This document shows positions 25,130 to 33,381 of a stretch of DNA of 64,000 bases, piece after piece. This DNA comes from Shewanella pneumatophori (lineage in GTDB: Bacteria; Pseudomonadota; Gammaproteobacteria; Enterobacterales; Shewanellaceae). The position numbers and the translations under genes were made by a program. Location of the stretch: NCBI RefSeq assembly GCF_023283895.1, contig NZ_JAKILB010000004.1, positions 310,001 to 374,000 on the forward strand, given 5' to 3'. Within the stretch, counting starts at the first letter, position 1. The number at the start of each line of letters is the position of its first letter. Under the pieces are notes generated by a model. The model saw only the letters and a program-made list of their open reading frames with translations. It did not search any database and was not told the DNA's origin.

Positions 25130-25421
25130 GCGCTATCGTTCTTTTGCTGAATTTTACCCTTTTTATTTATCTCAACATCAGCATAGAAACTGTCGAATAT
25201 TACACTATTTCGGCAGTAGTTTAGTGATCCTATTATTCGCTTATGTATTACTAACTCAGCGCTGGGGTTTATTGCTACTTTTACCTGTTATCGGATATGG
25301 ATTTGCTTGGGTTGGGCACTTTGTATTTGAGAAGAATCGCCCAGCCACCTTTGAGTACCCACTTTACAGTTTTATGGCTGATTGGGTGATGCTCTATCAG
25401 GCCGTAATTAAACGGAATTAA
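25122..25421 (+). CDS. DUF962/Mpo1-like small membrane protein
   Basis: 99 residues. The motif SFAEFYPFYLSQHQHRNCR, then LHYFGSS with conserved histidines, two hydrophobic segments (about 32-60), and HFVFEKNRPATFEYP, where His and Glu are conserved, define DUF962. The yeast relative Mpo1 is an iron-dependent dioxygenase acting on 2-hydroxy fatty acids; the bacterial members are uncharacterised. It overlaps the GNAT gene by eight bases. A lipid-related role near an EPA locus is tempting but unsupported. Confidence 0.85.
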   Translation: MSKRYRSFAEFYPFYLSQHQHRNCRILHYFGSSLVILLFAYVLLTQRWGLLLLLPVIGYGFAWVGHFVFEKNRPATFEYPLYSFMADWVMLYQAVIKRN

Positions 25422-25449
25422 GGTTAAATTCACATTGAGATAGTTTCTT

Positions 25450-25467
25450 TGTAAGAGATCTCTTACC
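25450..25467. promoter_or_regulatory. UvrY/GacA-type box upstream of first CsrB-like RNA
   Basis: The palindrome TGTAAGAGATCTCTTACC agrees with the TGTAAG-N6-CTTACA site bound by the BarA/UvrY (GacS/GacA) response regulator at csrB/rsm RNA promoters. It lies about 180-190 bases before the first GGA-rich RNA, the distance typical for those promoters. Confidence 0.78.
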
Positions 25468-25639
25468 TTGCTGTGGGATATTAATAAGGAGTCTAGCAAG
25501 TTAGAACTGTATACCTGTACTTACTCCTTATTTATCAAATTGTTGCGTTGATATTTCATTGTTGGCTTTTTGTTGCTTTATTGTATTGCTCATATTTTCT
25601 CTAAATAAAAGTTTGCTAATCGGTAAACTGGGAACCAGA

Positions 25640-25962
25640 AATAGATAGTCGCTGAAAGGATTTGGTTTATATCTATTTCTTGTAAAAGGTAAGATTGTTT
25701 TCATCTAAGCGCTTTAAGGATAAAAGCGAAGATTAGCTGAAAATGATTTGCAGGATGCAATAAGGACAACCTCAGGATGAGGAGTTTAGCTTAGGATAAG
25801 CTAATGAAAGGATTCAGTACGTAAGTACAAGGATATACATGGAGTTACAGGGAAGATGCAGGAAGCAAGTTAACCAAGGATGATGCAGGGATCGCGTATA
25901 TATAGCGGGAAAGCTAAAATAAAGTAGTACCGAGGGCGCACCATTAAGTGCGCCCTTTCTAT
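25640..25962 (+). ncRNA. csrB: CsrB-type regulatory RNA, copy 1
   Basis: About 320 bases without a coding frame, containing about 15 GGA motifs, many as AGGA or CAGGA in short hairpin loops (for example CTCAGGATGAG and TTAGCTTAGGATAAGCTAA). It ends in a strong GC-rich terminator. CsrB-family RNAs use such repeats to titrate the translational repressor CsrA. The upstream UvrY-type box and position near syd and yqcC (where E. coli csrB also lies) support the call. The 5' end is estimated, not mapped. No promoter -10 could be fixed. Confidence 0.8.
25934..25960 (+). terminator. Terminator of CsrB-like RNA copy 1
   Basis: The stem GGGCGCAC / GTGCGCCC (25934-25941, 25948-25955) has a six-base loop and is followed by TTTCTAT. 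It forms the 3' end of the first GGA-rich RNA. Confidence 0.88.
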
Positions 25963-25998
25963 ATGTTAAGCTTGGCCGAGTTTAATTGCTCGCATGTT

Positions 25999-26016
25999 TG
26001 TGAGAGATCTCCTACA
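25999..26016. promoter_or_regulatory. UvrY/GacA-type box upstream of second CsrB-like RNA
   Basis: TGTGAGAGATCTCCTACA differs from the first box at only three positions and shares the AGATCT core. It lies about 180 bases before the second GGA-rich region, mirroring the first unit. Confidence 0.75.
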
Positions 26017-26189
26017 AGCTCGTGAGAAATTTATACTAAAAGTTTGCGTTTTTTCTGCTTAAATTAATTTATATTTAATATTTACAGTAGCTTATGGTTT
26101 GTTGTTGCTGTAATTAATTAAATTTTGCATGTTAAATAAATGTTTTGGCAAGCATTTAGATGGATGTTTTAGCTTATTATTTAGTTGTG

Positions 26190-26592
26190 CTAGGAAGCGC
26201 ATTAGGAAGTAATAAGGTTTATGGATAAACGCAGTGTCGATGGATTGGCACTTATAAGGATGAAAATCAAGGAAGGCGATTAAGGATTGATTGCCAAAGC
26301 ACCATAGGATGGCCTAACAATCCAGGATGGACGATGTTACCTAGGAAGGTACATACTAAGGATAGTAATCGAAAGGACGCTCAAGGATGACGTCGGACAC
26401 GCTCAGGGTTGAGTATGCTTGATAAATGGATTATCGAGAGAATGGATTCGTACTGTTAAGTACAAGGAAGCAGTGGACAAGGAAGATGCAGGAGCAAAGT
26501 TACGCATGGATGGTGCAGGGAGCACTCATATAGCTGGATGAGCTTACGCAATAATAGGAAAGGCACGACCCCTTGGGGGCCGTGCCTTTACT
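26190..26592 (+). ncRNA. csrB: CsrB-type regulatory RNA, copy 2
   Basis: About 400 bases, non-coding, with about 25 GGA motifs (AAGGA, TAGGA, TGGA, CAGGA), several in hairpin loops such as GATTAAGGATTGATT and CGAAAGGACGCTC. The 3' 100 bases align with copy 1 (shared AAGATGCAGGA, GATGCAGGGA-like and GTAAGTACAAGGA segments), showing that the two are paralogues. It has its own UvrY-type box and terminator. The 5' end is estimated. Together with copy 1 it would form a double CsrA-sequestering module. Confidence 0.8.
26559..26589 (+). terminator. Terminator of CsrB-like RNA copy 2
   Basis: The stem AAAGGCACG / CGTGCCTTT is extended by CCCC/GGGG after one mismatch (26559-26572 with 26576-26589), then TACTTCTTT. 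It ends the second RNA ahead of a convergent gene. Confidence 0.88.
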
Positions 26593-26688
26593 TCTTTAAG
26601 GGGCTTAATTTTAGCATTACTGATTGCTTTTAATTCTGGCTTACGTGCTGTCAGTATGCCGGTTTTTGCTGACATACTTGCTTGGATC

Positions 26689-27084
26689 TTACTTGCAGCC
26701 ACCAGAACTGCAGTTACCGCGTGAGCGTCCGCCACATCCGCCACCAACAGACCCTTTCGCTTCAGGTGCTTCGTGCCATTCAGGCTCTGGGAAGATAGGC
26801 CATTGGATTCTTTGGATCTTTTTACCGTGCATCCAGAGGCTACCACGATATTGATTGATACCGTCGGTGCTGAATTCAAACAGATACTTTACTTTCCAAG
26901 TCAGGCCGCTACTGCCACCTAAGCTAGGTTTTGCCGATTCTTGAGCAATAGCAAGCAATTGTACTTTTTGCTTTTTACACTCTTTGTTAGTGAATACTCG
27001 ACTTAGTTCTGCCATTTGTCTTAATTGCCAAAAAAATGCAGCGATCATTATCACTCCGGCAATTATCAAAAAATCTGTCATCAT
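26689..27084 (-). CDS. DUF3301-type membrane-anchored small protein
   Basis: 131 residues. One N-terminal membrane segment (about 4-20) is followed by a conserved soluble part (CKKQKVQLLAIAQESAKPSL, then WKVKYLFEFSTDG and YRGSLWMHGKKIQRIQWP), which I recognise as DUF3301; function unknown. The C terminus is unusual: after PEWHEAP comes a Gly/Cys/Ser-rich tail with three cysteines (GGGCGG, GNCSSGGCK). Its start overlaps the stop of the DUF3549-type gene by four bases (27081-27084), so the two form an operon. Confidence 0.85.
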   Translation of the reverse strand: MMTDFLIIAGVIMIAAFFWQLRQMAELSRVFTNKECKKQKVQLLAIAQESAKPSLGGSSGLTWKVKYLFEFSTDGINQYRGSLWMHGKKIQRIQWPIFPEPEWHEAPEAKGSVGGGCGGRSRGNCSSGGCK

Positions 27085-28094
27085 CCTTTCGTTACCTTGA
27101 ACAATCCGCCAATAGCAGCTGCAAGCTCTGCGCTGCGATTGGGGTTTCGCAGTTGGCCAAGTAGCTGAGTGCGAATTAATGGAATAGCCACAATATCAGC
27201 AAAAATCTGGTTAAAGAAGTGCTGCGGTTGTTTTGCTAAGGCTTCTAAGTAGATAGTGAGAGTTTGCTCATCTTTTAGGGCAGACCAGTTACGTGCTGCA
27301 ATAGTAATTAACATCTCTTCTGTTAACTGATCCGCAGCATTTAACTCAGCAATCGCTTGCTGGCTCGACTTTGTTTGAGATGCTAACCCACGTAAAAAAT
27401 ATGGTTTGTGGTTAGATTCAGCAATTTGCATTTGATTGAGTACCTTTACGGCCAGAGCATCTTCAATGTTTAAATGTTCTAAACACTGACAAACGGCAAT
27501 TTTTACTTCTAACGCCCAATTATCAAAGCCATTAACTAGAATATTTTGATGATCTAGTTGCTGACTTCTTACGCAAACATCTGCAATACCCTGTAAACCA
27601 ATGTTTTGCCATTGGTTGCTTGGATGCTGTCCTGACAAGTACTGATAAGCAAACTCATACTGAGGTGAGGCTTTTTGCGCTAATTGCTTTCTTACCAGCG
27701 CATTAAATACCGCGAGTTTTTCTTGAGTCGGTTTAAAGTTAAACGGGTGGTTAGCCATCTGTTCTTGTTGCTGCTCAGTTAGAGGTTGAGTGGGATCGCG
27801 ACCGAGAGCCTCAACAATCATCTTAATAAACTGGATGCGAGGTGCTGGGGATAATAATCCACGCTCATCTAGGGGCAGTTTGATAAACCAAATATAGTGC
27901 TGTTGGCTGGCATCCCAAAACACAATTGCAAACTGCGCATGGCCTTGAATAGGAGATGGGTAAGGGCAATGCAATTCTTCTATCTGATGAAAAGCCATCA
28001 TATCGATATGTTGTACTCGACGCCCCATGTCATAAACTTGGAATTGAGTATTAGCAGTTTTTAAAAAGTCGCTTAGGGTCGTTATCTGTGTCAT
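27081..28094 (-). CDS. DUF3549-type protein
   Basis: 337 residues with no signal peptide or membrane segment. The N-terminal DFLKTANTQFQVYDMGRRVQ is the hallmark of DUF3549, a gammaproteobacterial family of unknown function. The C-terminal half is rich in Ala/Leu/Gln helices resembling HEAT-like repeats. It is first in a two-gene minus-strand operon with the DUF3301-type gene (four-base overlap) and diverges from yqcC. In related genomes these two genes accompany yqcC and truC, so a conserved neighbourhood is evident, but no role can be assigned. Confidence 0.85.
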   Translation of the reverse strand: MTQITTLSDFLKTANTQFQVYDMGRRVQHIDMMAFHQIEELHCPYPSPIQGHAQFAIVFWDASQQHYIWFIKLPLDERGLLSPAPRIQFIKMIVEALGRDPTQPLTEQQQEQMANHPFNFKPTQEKLAVFNALVRKQLAQKASPQYEFAYQYLSGQHPSNQWQNIGLQGIADVCVRSQQLDHQNILVNGFDNWALEVKIAVCQCLEHLNIEDALAVKVLNQMQIAESNHKPYFLRGLASQTKSSQQAIAELNAADQLTEEMLITIAARNWSALKDEQTLTIYLEALAKQPQHFFNQIFADIVAIPLIRTQLLGQLRNPNRSAELAAAIGGLFKVTKG

Positions 28095-28218
28095 ATCGTT
28101 ATCGAGTGTAGGAAAATTAGCGCATATTATAGGGATAAGTCAGCTGAGATGGTATCATCGCGCGTTAATTTTGCGGCGCCAAAAATAGTGGCTGTAAACC
28201 ACAGCAAGAGAGGGCAGT

Positions 28219-28536
28219 TTGATAGCTGTAAAAGCAAAAGACAAGTTGCTAGCTTTAGAAGTTGAGCTAGGTAAGCAAGGCTTATTAAGTGACACACCGC
28301 CAAGCGAGCGAGCACTAGCAAGTACAACGCCTTTCGCCTGTGATGTTATGCCGTTTGAGCAGTGGTTACAGTTTATATTTTTACCCAGAATGCATCAGAT
28401 TTTAGATAACAATATGCCACTACCTACTGCAATGAATATTGCACCAATGGCTGAACATGTTTGGGCGGATCAAACTGATTATCGCTATCTTATTTCTATT
28501 CTTACAGAGCTAGATCGGCTAGTTAGTAAGGCGTAA
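28219..28536 (+). CDS. yqcC: YqcC-family protein (DUF446)
   Basis: 105 residues, matching E. coli YqcC (about 109). Key stretches are LLALEVELGKQGLLSD, PFACDVMPFEQWLQFIFLPRM and NIAPMAEHVW. Function unknown; it may form a four-helix bundle. The start is TTG at 28219, supported by a strong AGAGAGGG Shine-Dalgarno just upstream. It is followed after 25 bases by truC, the same order as in E. coli, so the two are probably one transcript. Confidence 0.88.
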   Translation: MIAVKAKDKLLALEVELGKQGLLSDTPPSERALASTTPFACDVMPFEQWLQFIFLPRMHQILDNNMPLPTAMNIAPMAEHVWADQTDYRYLISILTELDRLVSKA

Positions 28537-28561
28537 TTACAGGCTTACAAGAGAGTTTTCA

Positions 28562-29422
28562 ATGAGTGATATAACCCAAAGCATCAGTAAACAAGCAGAG
28601 GAAGCCTTGCTTGAGCAAGCGCCTTTAGTGGAGGCTGTGGCCGAAGAAGAGCAAGAGATAGCCCCGCATATTGAAGTGTTGTTTGAAGATGATGATATTG
28701 TGGTCATCCACAAACCGGCAGGTCTGTTAGTGCATCGTAGCTATCTTGCACGTCGTGAGCGTTTTTTTGCAATGCAATTAACCCGAGATCTTGTTGGCTG
28801 TCATGTGTTCCCTGTGCATCGCTTAGATCGTCCAACATCGGGCATTTTGCTGTTCGCTAAGAGTAGTGAAATGGCAAATGTACTTTGCGAGCAATTTGCA
28901 GCGCACACAGTAGATAAAGAGTATCTTGCACTTGTTCGCGGTAATATGCATGAAGCTGCGACACTAGATTACCCACTGAAAGAAGAGCTCGACGAACTGG
29001 GCGATAAAGATGTAGATCCAAACAAAGCGGCTCAAGATGCTGTGACATCTTATAAACCACTATTAAATAGTGAAATTCCTTTTCCGTCAGGGCGATATGC
29101 AACAAGTCGTTATGGCTTAGTACACCTATCTCCGCATACTGGTCGCAAACATCAACTTAGACGGCATATGGCGCATTTACGTCACCCGATTCTTGGCGAT
29201 ACGACTCATGGTGACGGTAAACAGAACAAATTTTTCCGCACGCACTTTGGTGTTAACCGCTTATGGTTAATTGCTAAGAAGTTAAGCTTTAATCACCCGA
29301 GAACGGGAGAGCGCATGACTGTTGAAACAGAGCTTGAGCAAGAGTGGTTAGATTTATTCGTCGGGCTTGGGTGGCAAGATGAGCAATTGGCGACAGATAA
29401 AATATCGCTAGAGCTTGCTTAA
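28562..29422 (+). CDS. truC: tRNA pseudouridine(65) synthase TruC
   Basis: 286 residues. RluA-family pseudouridine synthase: HKPAGLLVHRS, the catalytic HRLDRPTSGILL (aspartate in RLD), SRYGLVHLSPHTGRKHQLRRHMAHLRHP in parts, and GDTTHGDG. In E. coli TruC modifies U65 in tRNA-Ile and tRNA-Asp. Relative to E. coli TruC there is an extra acidic N terminus of about 35 residues (EEALLEQ, EEEQEIAP) before the conserved IEVLFEDDDIVVIHKP. ATG start with a GAGAG Shine-Dalgarno. It follows yqcC and ends ahead of a hairpin terminator. Confidence 0.93.
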   Translation: MSDITQSISKQAEEALLEQAPLVEAVAEEEQEIAPHIEVLFEDDDIVVIHKPAGLLVHRSYLARRERFFAMQLTRDLVGCHVFPVHRLDRPTSGILLFAKSSEMANVLCEQFAAHTVDKEYLALVRGNMHEAATLDYPLKEELDELGDKDVDPNKAAQDAVTSYKPLLNSEIPFPSGRYATSRYGLVHLSPHTGRKHQLRRHMAHLRHPILGDTTHGDGKQNKFFRTHFGVNRLWLIAKKLSFNHPRTGERMTVETELEQEWLDLFVGLGWQDEQLATDKISLELA

Positions 29423-29545
29423 CTATCTTCAAACAGCATTTACTTACGGCTTAGGCTTAGCTCGAGCTCGGATTCGTTTGAACTCGGATTAGCTTGAACT
29501 TAAGTTTAGTAAAAGCAGAATCAGGCAGTAAGCTGTAAATAGAGA

Positions 29546-29580
29546 AGCCGTGACATTAAGCTAATGTCGCGGCTTTTGTG
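29546..29580 (+). terminator. Terminator after truC
   Basis: A 13-bp stem with one G.U pair (29546-29558 and 29562-29574) and three-base loop is followed by TTTGTG. It lies 124 bases past the truC stop, closing the yqcC-truC transcript. Confidence 0.8.
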
Positions 29581-29593
29581 TATTTAGTCTTAA

Positions 29594-29742
29594 GCAAACT
29601 AATTCAAGGTGAATAACCGAAAGAATAGCTCCTCCTTTTGAAGTTATTCAACGCAGGAGCAGTTACCGAGGAGCACTAAATGACCTTGCCGCAAAGCCGC
29701 GAAATTGTCGCTGTTCGACCAAATATTTATACTGATTGGTAT
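29594..29742. repeat. Truncated copy of a dispersed intergenic repeat
   Basis: Matches the element at 62566-62831: the inner left segment CAAACTAATTCAAG, TATTCAACGCAG, CCTTGCC near the right part, and the right end TTATACTGATTGGTAT. The left terminal repeat and about 110 internal bases are missing. It contains a TGAATAAC/GTTATTCA hairpin (29610-29617, 29643-29650). The rest of the 29423-30111 gap holds the truC terminator and no credible gene; a 70-codon minus-strand frame at 29813-30025 has no recognisable protein character. Confidence 0.75.
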
Positions 29743-30111
29743 TAAAGGCTGCGACTTAAAGCCCAGCTTTTAAAATCCAGGCCTTAAGCTGATGTAGGTT
29801 ACAAATGATGACCTATTTTACTGGCTTAGGTTTGCTCGAAAGATATTGAATATTATGAGAATGACTCGAATTTGCACTATCGATACTAAGTGCGCTTTGA
29901 CTGGATTTAAAACACTGTACAGTGTTGAAATAGCACATTCTGCGGATATGAGCACTGCGTTGTAGGTGTTTGCGGTGCCTTTGTCGACAAGAATGCTTCA
30001 TTGTGTCTGTCCTTCTAGCGGTCACTTTATTATCGCCACAAAGCTTGCAGCAATGTTCACTGATACAGTATGTTAAGGATATAACTAAATGGCTTTTAGG
30101 CGAAGTAAAAC

Positions 30112-30576
30112 ATGGAAAAAGTGAATCTAGTTTTTGGAACAGTTTATGGTGGTGCGCAGTTTGTCGCTGAGAGTTTACAGCAGGGATTAGTAGATGCAGG
30201 TTTTGAAGCCATTCTTCACCAGCCAGACCAGCTTAGCGGCTTTATTCCAGCAGAAAATGAACTGCTATTAATTATCTGCTCAACAACTGGACAAGGTGAC
30301 ATTCCAGATGATATTCAGCCTTGGTTTTATGAAATGCAGTCAAAAGCACCCTATATTCCAGAACTGAAGTTTGGGCTGATTGGTTTAGGTGATTCAAGTT
30401 ACGAGACTTTTTGTGGGGCAAGCGAGCAATTTTTGGCGCTTTTTGAAGAGTTAGGTGCTAAACGCTTAGGTGACTTTTTGAAAATTGACGCCGGAGAAAC
30501 TATGGAGCCAGAGGTCGAAGCACTTGCATGGTTACCAAGTTGGATTGAACAGATTAGTAACGAGCGGGCTGCATAA
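30112..30576 (+). CDS. yqcA: Flavodoxin (YqcA/MioC-like)
   Basis: 154 residues. A short-chain flavodoxin: FMN phosphate loop near residue 9 (FGTVYGGAQFVAE, the T-x-x-G type), CSTTGQGDIPDD, and GLGDSSYETFCGA for the isoalloxazine-binding loops. This combination is that of MioC and YqcA, small electron carriers; in E. coli yqcA follows truC, as here, supporting YqcA. The partner enzyme is unknown. ATG start. It ends before a hairpin terminator, and a 690-base gap separates it from truC, so it is likely transcribed on its own. Confidence 0.88.
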   Translation: MEKVNLVFGTVYGGAQFVAESLQQGLVDAGFEAILHQPDQLSGFIPAENELLLIICSTTGQGDIPDDIQPWFYEMQSKAPYIPELKFGLIGLGDSSYETFCGASEQFLALFEELGAKRLGDFLKIDAGETMEPEVEALAWLPSWIEQISNERAA

Positions 30577-30938
30577 TTAGTATGTGGTAAAGCCCACTTA
30601 AACGCGACTTATTGGTCGCGTTTTTCATTTTCAGCCCTCAAACCGCTGCAGAAGTTATCAGTAGCCTAGTTTCTAACTAGATTATTTAGAATTTTACACA
30701 TACTCATAGTAGCCATACACTCCAGTGCGTTATGTTGAGGTCGAAGTGGGTAAGCACAAATATCATTAACTCATTTTTTAAACCATTCCCAATTTGATAA
30801 ATATCTTTAGGGATAATTCCATAATCTTCAGCTAGTCAAACACAAATGTAGTTAATCTCCCTGTGTCATTGAATCTCAATTTATCTCAAGGTAGCTTGAT
30901 TATAAGTGGATACCATGGACTAAATGCTTGAGGGGATT
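30577..30938. other. Intergenic region with flavodoxin terminator
   Basis: It contains a terminator stem AAACGCGAC / GTCGCGTTT at 30600-30608 and 30615-30623, followed by TTCATTTT. Beyond that, 300 bases of AT-rich sequence lead to purU. I see no gene and no clear promoter elements. The purU Shine-Dalgarno GAGGGG is at its right end. Confidence 0.8.
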
Positions 30939-31772
30939 ATGCAAAGAAAAGTATTAATTATTGATTGTGCGGACGCTCCGGGGCTGATCACAAAAATAAC
31001 AGGCGTATGTTTTTCTAATGGCCTTAATATTATTAAAAACAGCGAGTTTGTAGATAACGCTCAAGGTCGCTTTTTTATGCGTACAGAGCTTGAGGGCGAA
31101 ACATTTTCCACCTCATTATTGGCTGAGCTGCAAGCTGTTTTACCTCAAAAAAATCGTACTCGTTTAGTCGACGCAGGTAAAAAGCGCGTAGTTATCATGG
31201 TAACGAAGGAAGCCCATTGCTTAGGTGATATTTTAATTAAGTCCTACTCTGGTGCCCTTGATGTTGAAATTGCCGCAGTCATTGGTAATCACCAGGTTTT
31301 GCAACCTTTGGTTGAAAAGTTTGATATACCTTTTCATTATGTTAGCCATCAAGATTTAAATCGCAGTGAACATGAAGCTATGATACTTGAACGCATTGCT
31401 GAGTATGCACCCGATTATATCGTACTGGCTAAGTTTATGCGGGTACTGACTCCCGAGTTTGTTATTCAATATCCTAGCCAAATTATCAATATTCATCATT
31501 CTTTTTTACCCGCGTTTATAGGTGCTGCACCCTACAAACAAGCTTGGGAAAGAGGCGTTAAAATCATTGGCGCCACGGCGCACTTTGTCACAAATTCTTT
31601 AGATGAAGGACCGATTATCAAACAGGATGTTATCCCTGTTGATCATAGTTATAGTGCCGACGAACTTGCACGCTGTGGTCGTGATGTGGAAAAAAGTGTA
31701 CTGAGTAAAGCATTACACTTGGTTATTAATGAAGATGTTATTGTTTACGGTAATAAAACGGTGGTGTTTTGA
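30939..31772 (+). CDS. purU: Formyltetrahydrofolate deformylase PurU
   Basis: 277 residues from the chosen start. It hydrolyses 10-formyl-THF to formate and THF, balancing one-carbon pools. An N-terminal ACT domain (VLIIDCADAPGLITKITGVC, about 5-75) is followed by a formyltransferase-fold domain with the catalytic HHSFLPAFIGAAPYKQA and the aspartate in NSLDEGPII. An ATG exists five codons earlier (30924), but the GAGGGG Shine-Dalgarno sits exactly before 30939. The gene stands alone, with a terminator after it. Confidence 0.95.
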   Translation: MQRKVLIIDCADAPGLITKITGVCFSNGLNIIKNSEFVDNAQGRFFMRTELEGETFSTSLLAELQAVLPQKNRTRLVDAGKKRVVIMVTKEAHCLGDILIKSYSGALDVEIAAVIGNHQVLQPLVEKFDIPFHYVSHQDLNRSEHEAMILERIAEYAPDYIVLAKFMRVLTPEFVIQYPSQIINIHHSFLPAFIGAAPYKQAWERGVKIIGATAHFVTNSLDEGPIIKQDVIPVDHSYSADELARCGRDVEKSVLSKALHLVINEDVIVYGNKTVVF

Positions 31773-31877
31773 TATAGAGCTTTTCTAAGGGCTAAAACTT
31801 TGGTTATAGCGGTCATCAGTTTAATGACCTAACGCTATATGTTTGGTTTTTAGTTCAGCTTTACTAGTGAATGACAT

Positions 31878-31904
31878 AAAAGAGGCCAAGGCCTCTTTTT
31901 CAAT
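31878..31904. terminator. Terminator after purU
   Basis: A perfect 10-bp stem AAAAGAGGCC / GGCCTCTTTT (31878-31887, 31890-31899) with a two-base loop lies between convergent purU and the DUF3718-type gene, with A- and T-runs suited to both directions. Confidence 0.9.
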
Positions 31905-31933
31905 GCTTAAAATTTAAAGGTACGTGTTAGAGA

Positions 31934-32275
31934 CTAGTAATTCACCACATATAGCTCTGTATCGGAATCCTGCATAGCAAGATCTTTAATGGTCACAGTT
32001 CCTTGATTATAGGGGGCGATTTTTCTAGCCGTTTTATCGGCACCAGCATTGACTGCAAAGTTATAGAAGCTTTCACCGTTACACACTAAACGCGGAAACA
32101 CGCGGCTTTTATTAATGCGATAGTCCTTCATGGTGCGATTAAACTTGAAGACATTGTTACTTGCACCAGCTTTACAAACCTGCACTAAGGTTTGCTCGAT
32201 TTGAGGAGACATCGCAGCGGTAGCAGTAAATGAATTTGCTAGGGCGGCTCCTGCCAAAACGATTGTTTTAATCAT
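31934..32275 (-). CDS. DUF3718-type secreted small protein
   Basis: 113 residues from the preferred start. A signal peptide is visible (IKTIVLAGAALANSFTATAA), then a mature part with two conserved cysteines (VQVCKAGASN and PRLVCNGESFYNF), the pattern of DUF3718, a periplasmic Shewanella/Alteromonadales family of unknown function. The open frame continues to 32413, but a strong AGGAG Shine-Dalgarno lies just before the ATG at 32275, and only this start gives a proper signal peptide. Single gene. Confidence 0.85.
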   Translation of the reverse strand: MIKTIVLAGAALANSFTATAAMSPQIEQTLVQVCKAGASNNVFKFNRTMKDYRINKSRVFPRLVCNGESFYNFAVNAGADKTARKIAPYNQGTVTIKDLAMQDSDTELYVVNY

Positions 32276-32432
32276 ATTTTGCTCCTGCATTACATTGGGG
32301 TTCATGCATGAGTTAAGTGCAATTAACGAGAATTGTTTGAAGAAAAGCTTAAGACTTGTATCAAAATATTGAGAGTGGAGCAGAGTATGTCTGTGGGTTA
32401 CAAAGTGTGTCAATTGTGAATAAATACCAACA

Positions 32433-32458
32433 AAAATCCCGCATAAATGCGGGATTTT
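32433..32458 (-). terminator. Terminator of dapD
   Basis: A perfect 12-bp stem AAAATCCCGCAT / ATGCGGGATTTT (32433-32444, 32447-32458) lies 65 bases after the dapD stop, with a run of T on the transcribed strand side. Confidence 0.88.
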
Positions 32459-32522
32459 GAGTGATTGCTGTGTCTTATCTTGGTACGGTTAAATCCGTAA
32501 TTTGATAAAATACGTCAGACTA

Positions 32523-33347
32523 TTAGTCGACGATACGTAACAGCTCGTTGATACCCACTTTGCCACGGGTTTTTTCGTCAACTTTCTTAACGATGATTGC
32601 AGCGTATAAGCTGTAAGTGCCACACTTAGATGGCAAGTTACCAGCTACCACTACTGAGCCTGCAGGAACACGGCCGTAATGAATTTCACCGGTTTCACGG
32701 TCAAAAATACGTGTGCTTTGGCCAATGTAAACGCCCATAGAGATCACTGAGCCTTCTTCAACAATCACGCCTTCAACGATTTCAGAACGTGCGCCAATAA
32801 AGCAGTTGTCTTCAATAATTGTTGGGCCAGCTTGTAATGGCTCTAGTACGCCACCAATGCCAACGCCGCCAGAAAGGTGAACGTTCTTACCAATCTGTGC
32901 ACAAGAACCTACAGTTGCCCATGTGTCAACCATAGAGCCTTCATCAACGTATGCACCTAGATTAACGTAAGATGGCATTAGTACCGTGTTCTTACCGATG
33001 AATGAACCTTTACGCACTGCTGCTGGTGGTACTACACGGATTGCTTCTTTACGGAAGCGCGCTTCATCGTAGTCAGCAAATTTCATTGGTACTTTGTCGA
33101 AGTATTTGGTTTCTGCACCATCGACAACTTGGTTATCGAAAATACGGAATGAAAGCAGAACTGCTTTCTTTAACCATTGGTGCACATGCCACTCACCATT
33201 AATTTTCTCTGCGACTCTGGCTTCGCCAGTGTCTAGCATTGCAATGGCTTTCTCTACATCAGCACGTACGCTAGCGTCTACTGTTGCTGGAGTGATTTCT
33301 GCGCGCGCTTCAAAAGCCGCCTCAATACGTTGGCGTAAAGCCTCCAT
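32523..33347 (-). CDS. dapD: 2,3,4,5-tetrahydropyridine-2,6-dicarboxylate N-succinyltransferase DapD
   Basis: 274 residues, identical in length to E. coli DapD. It catalyses succinylation of tetrahydrodipicolinate in lysine and diaminopimelate synthesis. Left-handed beta-helix hexapeptide repeats occupy about 100-230 ([41 protein letters not shown] in parts), with the conserved [12 protein letters not shown] catalytic region. ATG with a GGGAG Shine-Dalgarno. It follows glnD after 34 bases and is likely co-transcribed with it, the same order as in many gammaproteobacteria. Confidence 0.97.
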   Translation of the reverse strand: MEALRQRIEAAFEARAEITPATVDASVRADVEKAIAMLDTGEARVAEKINGEWHVHQWLKKAVLLSFRIFDNQVVDGAETKYFDKVPMKFADYDEARFRKEAIRVVPPAAVRKGSFIGKNTVLMPSYVNLGAYVDEGSMVDTWATVGSCAQIGKNVHLSGGVGIGGVLEPLQAGPTIIEDNCFIGARSEIVEGVIVEEGSVISMGVYIGQSTRIFDRETGEIHYGRVPAGSVVVAGNLPSKCGTYSLYAAIIVKKVDEKTRGKVGINELLRIVD

Positions 33348-33381
33348 TAACTTCTCCCAATATTCCTGTTAAATATAAAAT

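Noticed and set aside
26544..26879. 111-codon minus-strand frame spanning the second CsrB-like terminator
   Set aside because: It overlaps the well-supported DUF3301-type gene in another frame and the RNA terminator; composition is typical of a shadow frame.
29813..30025. 70-codon minus-strand frame in the truC-flavodoxin gap
   Set aside because: No family resemblance, unusual Ser/His/Arg-rich composition, and no convincing ribosome-binding site; it may be remnant or chance.
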